Source: Candidatus Altarchaeota archaeon (GTDB taxonomy: Archaea > Altiarchaeota > Altiarchaeia > IMC4 > SCGC-AAA252-I15). Taken from it: a stretch of DNA of 8,909 bases. The stretch is taken from assembly GCA_026394745.1 (NCBI GenBank), contig JAPKXP010000097.1, positions 1 through 8,909 of the forward strand, in the 5' to 3' direction. Position 1 is the first letter of the stretch, and every line of letters starts with the position of its first letter. The notes under the pieces are model-generated. The model did no database searches and was not told where the DNA came from. It was given only the letters and a program-made list of their open reading frames with translations. The translations under genes and the position numbers were made by a program. Below are positions 5,674 through 8,909 of this stretch, piece by piece.

Positions 5674-6522
5674 ATGAAACTGATACTTGATGGAACACGG
5701 TATCTGGTATTACTTGCCCTGTTACTCTGCCTTACGCAATTTTCGTCTGCGTTGACTTACTGCGCGACCGACGCGTTCACGGCATCCTGCGGCAAGTGCG
5801 CTTTCGACAGTAGCGGCAAAATCAGCGAGAACTGCTACAAAGGCTATCAGGCGAAGGGCGCGGCGTGCGTTGGAGTCACGTATCCTGGGATAGCCTTTCA
5901 GTATCCTCTAGGCGGCTGCCCCGCCTTCCAGAATTGCGTTGACAGCCTTACGTCCTGCTCGGACTTCAGGTGCACGGGAACAGACCAGGGTAAGTGCTAC
6001 GACCCGTTCTGCCGGAGCTGCTACGAGGAGGCGGACAGGTGCGCCGAGAGAGCGTCTAAGGACTGTTCCGCGGCGGCGGAGTGCGGCGACGGAAAGTGCG
6101 AGGCAGACAAGGGCGAGACCAGCGACAACTGCTGCAAGGACTGCAAGTGCATGACCGGCATGGAGTGCAAGGACAACAAGTGTGTGGTCAAGAATACCGG
6201 CTCTTGCACGCCGACGGAGTTGTACATCACATGCGTGACCGACATGAGCCAGGAGGAGTGCGTGGGGCGGGCGAAGGTGCTCTACCTCACTGAGAAGGAA
6301 TATAAATCCCTCGAGCTAGTCTGCTGTCAGAGGCCCACGCCCGACCGCGGCTTAAACTGTTATTTCATCGGCGAGAAGAGGGACACGATGGAAAATCTTG
6401 CCGAAGACGCTGAAGACTTCATCATAGACATCTGCATGGGCGGACCACTGATACTCCCGATAGCGATGCTTTCCGCGTTGGTTGCCGGATGGCTGCCTGA
6501 CCTCGCAAGAAAGCTGCTTTAG
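5674..6522 (+). CDS. Exported, membrane-anchored cysteine-rich protein
   Basis: A 282-residue protein of unknown function. It starts with a signal peptide: a short polar N-terminus, a hydrophobic core LVLLALLLCL (11-20) and a likely cut after SSA (26). Residues 27-254 contain 29 cysteines, including CxxC-type spacings, two CC pairs (153-154, 217-218) and a CGDGKC element (137-142) followed by a GETSDNCCKDCKC stretch, similar to small Cys-rich modules of secreted proteins. A hydrophobic segment (about 256-274) and a short basic tail (LARKLL) would anchor it with the Cys-rich domain outside. An ATG at 5620 in the same frame would add 18 residues ahead of the signal peptide, so 5674 is preferred. 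The cysteines could form disulfides or bind metal, and the sequence does not decide. The convergent-side neighbour across the tRNA is a membrane thiol-disulfide protein. Confidence 0.8.
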   Translation: MKLILDGTRYLVLLALLLCLTQFSSALTYCATDAFTASCGKCAFDSSGKISENCYKGYQAKGAACVGVTYPGIAFQYPLGGCPAFQNCVDSLTSCSDFRCTGTDQGKCYDPFCRSCYEEADRCAERASKDCSAAAECGDGKCEADKGETSDNCCKDCKCMTGMECKDNKCVVKNTGSCTPTELYITCVTDMSQEECVGRAKVLYLTEKEYKSLELVCCQRPTPDRGLNCYFIGEKRDTMENLAEDAEDFIIDICMGGPLILPIAMLSALVAGWLPDLARKLL

Positions 6523-6661
6523 GTTTATAAACTCTTTTTTCGTATTCTTTACTTGCAATGAAGTGTTCGACCGTCTTTTCCGGTTTCGTTTCTCTGGCTT
6601 TGGTTAGCATAGCTTCTTTGATTATTATTGGAGCGTAAGCTCCAGCATACCATTCTTCCAC
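6422..6661 (-). CDS. Doubtful small ORF or gene remnant (79 aa, GTG start)
   Basis: Starting from a GTG at 6661-6659, 79 codons run leftward. The first 46 or so lie in the space between the Cys-rich gene and the synthase and read like a real protein: an aromatic/hydrophobic EEWYAGAYAPIII, then a Lys/Glu-rich amphipathic stretch with KARETKPEKTVEHF and KEYEKRVYKPKA. The remaining residues lie antisense to the 3' end of the Cys-rich gene (101-nt overlap), are Arg/Ser-rich and look non-coding. Codons favour AAA and GAA, unlike the AAG/GAG of the neighbours. The options are a small real gene, the remnant of a decayed gene, or chance. I do not recognise the family. A TTTTAAAG box (6707-6700) lies upstream on this strand. 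Confidence 0.25.
   Translation of the reverse strand: MEEWYAGAYAPIIIKEAMLTKARETKPEKTVEHFIASKEYEKRVYKPKAAFLRGQAAIRQPTRKASLSGVSVVRPCRCL
6533..6540 (+). terminator. Oligo-T terminator after the Cys-rich protein gene
   Basis: The sequence TCTTTTTT, ending in six T, lies about 10 nt after the stop codon. This is the usual form of an intrinsic archaeal terminator and would separate this gene from the downstream biosynthetic genes. Confidence 0.45.
6629..6644 (+). other. Short GNRA-capped inverted repeat
   Basis: TGGAGC (6629-6634) and GCTCCA (6639-6644) form a 6-bp stem with a GTAA loop on the plus strand. The GNRA loop appears only when read as plus-strand RNA. It recalls the capped stems after the tRNA but shares no sequence with them, and it lies inside the doubtful minus-strand ORF. 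Confidence 0.3.
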
Positions 6662-6690
6662 TGGCTCTTTAATGCTTGCGGGGTTCTTTG

Positions 6691-6720
6691 TTTTTTACCC
6701 TTTAAAATCAAATAAAATTA
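6691..6720. promoter_or_regulatory. T-run and TATA-like region before the citramalate/isopropylmalate synthase gene
   Basis: A run of six T (6691-6696) could end upstream plus-strand transcription. It is followed by TTTAAAAT (6701-6708) and AATAAAATTA (6711-6720). The boxes are centred about 30 and 20 nt before the ATG at 6735, which bracket the spacing expected for a leaderless or near-leaderless archaeal transcript. No Shine-Dalgarno sequence lies before the ATG. Confidence 0.45.
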
Positions 6721-6734
6721 AATTCGTGGTTCAC

Positions 6735-8216
6735 ATGACAAGAAAAATAAAGGTGCTTGACACTACACTAAGGGATGGGGAGCAGACTCCTGGAGTCTCG
6801 CTTACCCCGAATAGGAAGCTTGAGATAGCCAAGGTTCTGGACGATCTTGGAGTCGACGTCATAGAGGCCGGCACGGCGATAGCGAGCGACGGCGAGAAGG
6901 AGGGCATGCGGCTTATAGCCAAGCAGGGTCTTAAGGCCGAGGTTTTGAGCTTCGCCAGGATACTTCAGAAAGACATAGACGCGGCGATGGAGTGCGGCGT
7001 GGACGGGATATTCCTGGTTGCGCCGACCTCTGACTTGCACATCAAGTACAAGCTTAACAGCACTCGCGATGAGGTCTTGAAGAAGGTTGAGGAGTGCGTT
7101 CAGTACTGCAGGAAGCATGGTCTTGTGGTTGACTTGTGCACTGAGGACGGCAGCAGGAGCGACCTTAAGTTCCTGCTTAAGGTCAGGAACCTTGCAGCCG
7201 AGCTTAAGGCGGACCGGTTCACTTTAGCGGACACCGTGGGCGTCATGACGCCTGAGAAGATGAGTGTCTTGGTGTCCCGGCTGGTGGACAAGTCGAAGAT
7301 ACCTGTCGGCATCCATTGTCACGACGACTTCGGGATGGCGACAGCCAACACGCTCGCCGCCGTCGTCGCTGGCGCTTCGATGGTCGACGTTACGGTCAAC
7401 GGCCTTGGGGAGAGGGCTGGCAACGCTTGCTTGGACGAGGTGGTAGTCGGCCTGAAGCTGTTGTACGGCTTCAATGTGGGCGTGGACCCAAAGAAGATAC
7501 TTTCAGTCTCAGAGTTTGTGGAGAAGACTTGCGGGATACCCGTGCCGCCGAACAAGGCGGTGATAGGCGAGAACGCTTTCACGCACGAGGCTGGCATACA
7601 CGTCGACGGCATACTCAAGAAGCCCGAGACTTACGAGCCGATAAGCCCGGATTTCTTGGGTGCGAAAAGGACGTTCGTCCTAGGGAAGCACGCGGGCTTG
7701 AAGGCCGTGAAGAAGATACTTGAGGACGAGGGCTTCAAGATGAACGACGACCAGGTCTCTGAAGTGTTCAGGCAGGTGAAGTATCTCGGAGACAAGGGCA
7801 AGCACGTTACGAGCGTGGACTTGGAGAGCATAGCAAACACCGTACTCGGCTTGGAGCACAAGAGGGCGCTGAAGCTTGAGGAGCTTGTCGCGGTCGCAGG
7901 AAACAAGTTCACTCCGACTGCTTCGGTCAAGCTTAGGATAAACGGAATCGAGGTGCTTTCAGCAGGCACTGGAACGGGGCCGGTCGACGCCGCGATAAAC
8001 GCGATAAAGGCCGCGACAAAAGACGTGCCTTTCGAGCTTGTCGAGTACCACGTTGACGCTATATCAGGCGGGACGGACGCCGTGGTGAAGATACTCGTGA
8101 AGCTGAAGACCAAGGACAGGATAGTGACTGCCGAAGGCGTTGGCTCGGACATAATACTCGCTTCGGTTGACGCGATGGTGAACGGCTTAAATTCGATAAT
8201 GGTGCATAGTAAATAA
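6735..8216 (+). CDS. cimA: (R)-citramalate synthase / 2-isopropylmalate synthase family
   Basis: A 493-residue cytoplasmic enzyme of the DRE-TIM metallolyase (HMGL-like) family that condenses acetyl-CoA with a 2-oxo acid. The N-terminal barrel has DTTLRDGEQTPG (9-20, catalytic Arg13 and metal ligand Asp14), HCHDDFG (194-200, metal ligands His194 and His196), GERAGN (225-230) and HEAGIHVDG (284-292). Residues from about 380 form the C-terminal regulatory domain (SVKL, GTGTGPVDAAINA, then GGTDAVVKI), where end-product inhibition usually acts. The length and the segment VIEAGTAIASDGEKEG, followed by HIKYKL, resemble Methanocaldococcus CimA more than LeuA as I recall them, so pyruvate is the likelier substrate. 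LeuA and homocitrate synthase remain possible, although AksA-type enzymes usually lack the C-terminal domain. The ATG at 6735 is chosen because the upstream extension is AT-rich promoter sequence. The isomerase subunit follows after 5 nt. Confidence 0.85.
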   Translation: MTRKIKVLDTTLRDGEQTPGVSLTPNRKLEIAKVLDDLGVDVIEAGTAIASDGEKEGMRLIAKQGLKAEVLSFARILQKDIDAAMECGVDGIFLVAPTSDLHIKYKLNSTRDEVLKKVEECVQYCRKHGLVVDLCTEDGSRSDLKFLLKVRNLAAELKADRFTLADTVGVMTPEKMSVLVSRLVDKSKIPVGIHCHDDFGMATANTLAAVVAGASMVDVTVNGLGERAGNACLDEVVVGLKLLYGFNVGVDPKKILSVSEFVEKTCGIPVPPNKAVIGENAFTHEAGIHVDGILKKPETYEPISPDFLGAKRTFVLGKHAGLKAVKKILEDEGFKMNDDQVSEVFRQVKYLGDKGKHVTSVDLESIANTVLGLEHKRALKLEELVAVAGNKFTPTASVKLRINGIEVLSAGTGTGPVDAAINAIKAATKDVPFELVEYHVDAISGGTDAVVKILVKLKTKDRIVTAEGVGSDIILASVDAMVNGLNSIMVHSK

Positions 8217-8221
8217 ATAAA

Positions 8222-8909
8222 ATGGGTCAGACGATTGCGGAAAAAATCCTGGCTGGGAAGTCAGGCAGGGAGAGTGTAGTTCCCGGGGAGATTGTCGAGG
8301 CTAGCGTGGACTACGTGATGGTGAACGACGTGACCGGCCTGCCTGCGTTCGAGGTGTTCGAGAAGTTCAACGCGAAGCCGATTAGGGAGAAGACCATCCT
8401 AATTCCGGACCATTACGTCCCGAACAAGGACGTTGCGAGCGCCGAGCAGGCGAAGGCTATGAGGAATTTCGCCAGAAAATATTCCATCGAAAACTACTTT
8501 GAAGTGGGCTGCGGCGGAGTATGCCACCAGCTGATGATCGAAGAGGGGTTTGCGGCTCCAGGACGGCTGATTGTCGGCGCGGACAGCCACACGTGCAGCT
8601 ACGGCGCCCTAGGTTGTTTCGCAACAGGCATAGGCAGCACCGAGGCTGCGGCAGTAATGGCTCTGGGTAAACTGTGGTTTAAGGTTCCCGAGTCCCAGAA
8701 GTTCGTGGTCGACGGGAAGCTAGGGAAGTACGTTATGGGCAAGGACGTGATACTGCACGTCATCGGGGAAATCGGAGTGGAAGGCTCGCTGTACAAGAGC
8801 ATGGAGTGGTACGGCAGCGCCATCGAGTCTCTTGACGTGTCCGACCGCATTTCAATATCCAACATGGCGATTGAGGCCGGCGGCAAGGCCGGCATCATCC
8901 CAGCTGACA
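8222..8909 (+). CDS. leuC: 3-isopropylmalate / citramalate dehydratase large subunit, partial (right edge)
   Basis: The first 229 residues of an aconitase-family large subunit; the 3' end is outside the window. Landmarks are PDHYVPNKD (62-70), GVCHQ (99-103), the signature GADSHTCSYGALG (119-131) with FATGIGSTE after it, and NMAIEAGGKAG (214-224). The three cysteines that hold the [4Fe-4S] cluster lie in the C-terminal half of this family and are not reached. Together with a LeuD-type small subunit it would isomerise 2-isopropylmalate, or citramalate via citraconate, to the 3-hydroxy form. Archaeal LeuCD can often serve both pathways, and homoaconitase large subunits look similar. It begins 5 nt after the synthase stop in an AT-only spacer with no Shine-Dalgarno, and is clearly in the same operon. 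Confidence 0.9.
   Translation, partial: MGQTIAEKILAGKSGRESVVPGEIVEASVDYVMVNDVTGLPAFEVFEKFNAKPIREKTILIPDHYVPNKDVASAEQAKAMRNFARKYSIENYFEVGCGGVCHQLMIEEGFAAPGRLIVGADSHTCSYGALGCFATGIGSTEAAAVMALGKLWFKVPESQKFVVDGKLGKYVMGKDVILHVIGEIGVEGSLYKSMEWYGSAIESLDVSDRISISNMAIEAGGKAGIIPAD

Noticed and set aside
6672..6734. Upstream extension of the synthase by 21 residues
   Set aside because: It would be translated from T-run and TATA-box sequence; family members begin close to the DTTLRDGEQ motif, as the ATG at 6735 gives.
7631..8152. Minus-strand open frame of 173 codons inside the synthase gene
   Set aside because: Ser/Thr/Ala/Phe-rich shadow of the plus-strand gene, which has clear family motifs in the same stretch.

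Overview
The window looks archaeal. The leucyl-tRNA synthetase is the archaeal/eukaryotic-like type with an archaeal C-terminal domain. A serine tRNA gene is interrupted at position 37/38 by an intron with a textbook bulge-helix-bulge splice structure. Several genes have a TATA-like box about 25 nt before the start codon and no Shine-Dalgarno sequence, which suggests leaderless or near-leaderless mRNAs. The citramalate/isopropylmalate synthase most resembles methanogen CimA. The lineage cannot be fixed from this sequence. Small exported Cys-rich proteins and membrane-tethered thioredoxin-like proteins are common in DPANN and other uncultured archaea, but that is only a hint.

Layout. Positions 1-173 (minus) hold the start of a leftward, unrecognised gene that runs off the window. 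An AT-rich divergent promoter region (174-252) separates it from a rightward block: a 59-residue hypothetical protein (253-432), a class I/II PLP aminotransferase (445-1605) and leucyl-tRNA synthetase (1592-4444, overlapping the aminotransferase by 14 nt). Six bases after leuS ends, a convergent gene on the minus strand (4451-5197) encodes a membrane-anchored protein with two thioredoxin-like CxxC modules. A second divergent AT-rich region (about 5198-5274) precedes a plus-strand tRNA-Ser(GGA) gene (5275-5499) with a 137-nt intron. Directly after the tRNA lies a small array of structured repeats (about 5488-5603) that echoes the tRNA 3' end and forms CCTCG/CGAGG and GNRA-capped hairpins. Then comes an exported, C-terminally anchored Cys-rich protein (5674-6522), a short region with a doubtful minus-strand ORF (6422-6661), and a biosynthetic pair: a CimA/LeuA-family synthase (6735-8216) and the first 229 codons of an isopropylmalate/citramalate isomerase large subunit (8222 to the window end).

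How the genes fit together. The last two genes catalyse consecutive steps of the pyruvate (citramalate) route to 2-oxobutyrate and isoleucine and/or the leucine pathway. The aminotransferase and LeuRS at the other end also handle amino acids, so much of the window concerns amino-acid supply and use. The membrane thiol-disulfide protein and the Cys-rich exported protein flank the tRNA locus and could be functionally linked, since one could make or rearrange disulfides in the other. That link is inference. The least expected part is the tRNA locus: a long, highly structured intron followed by repeats whose stems appear to co-vary, before the first T-rich termination-like tract.
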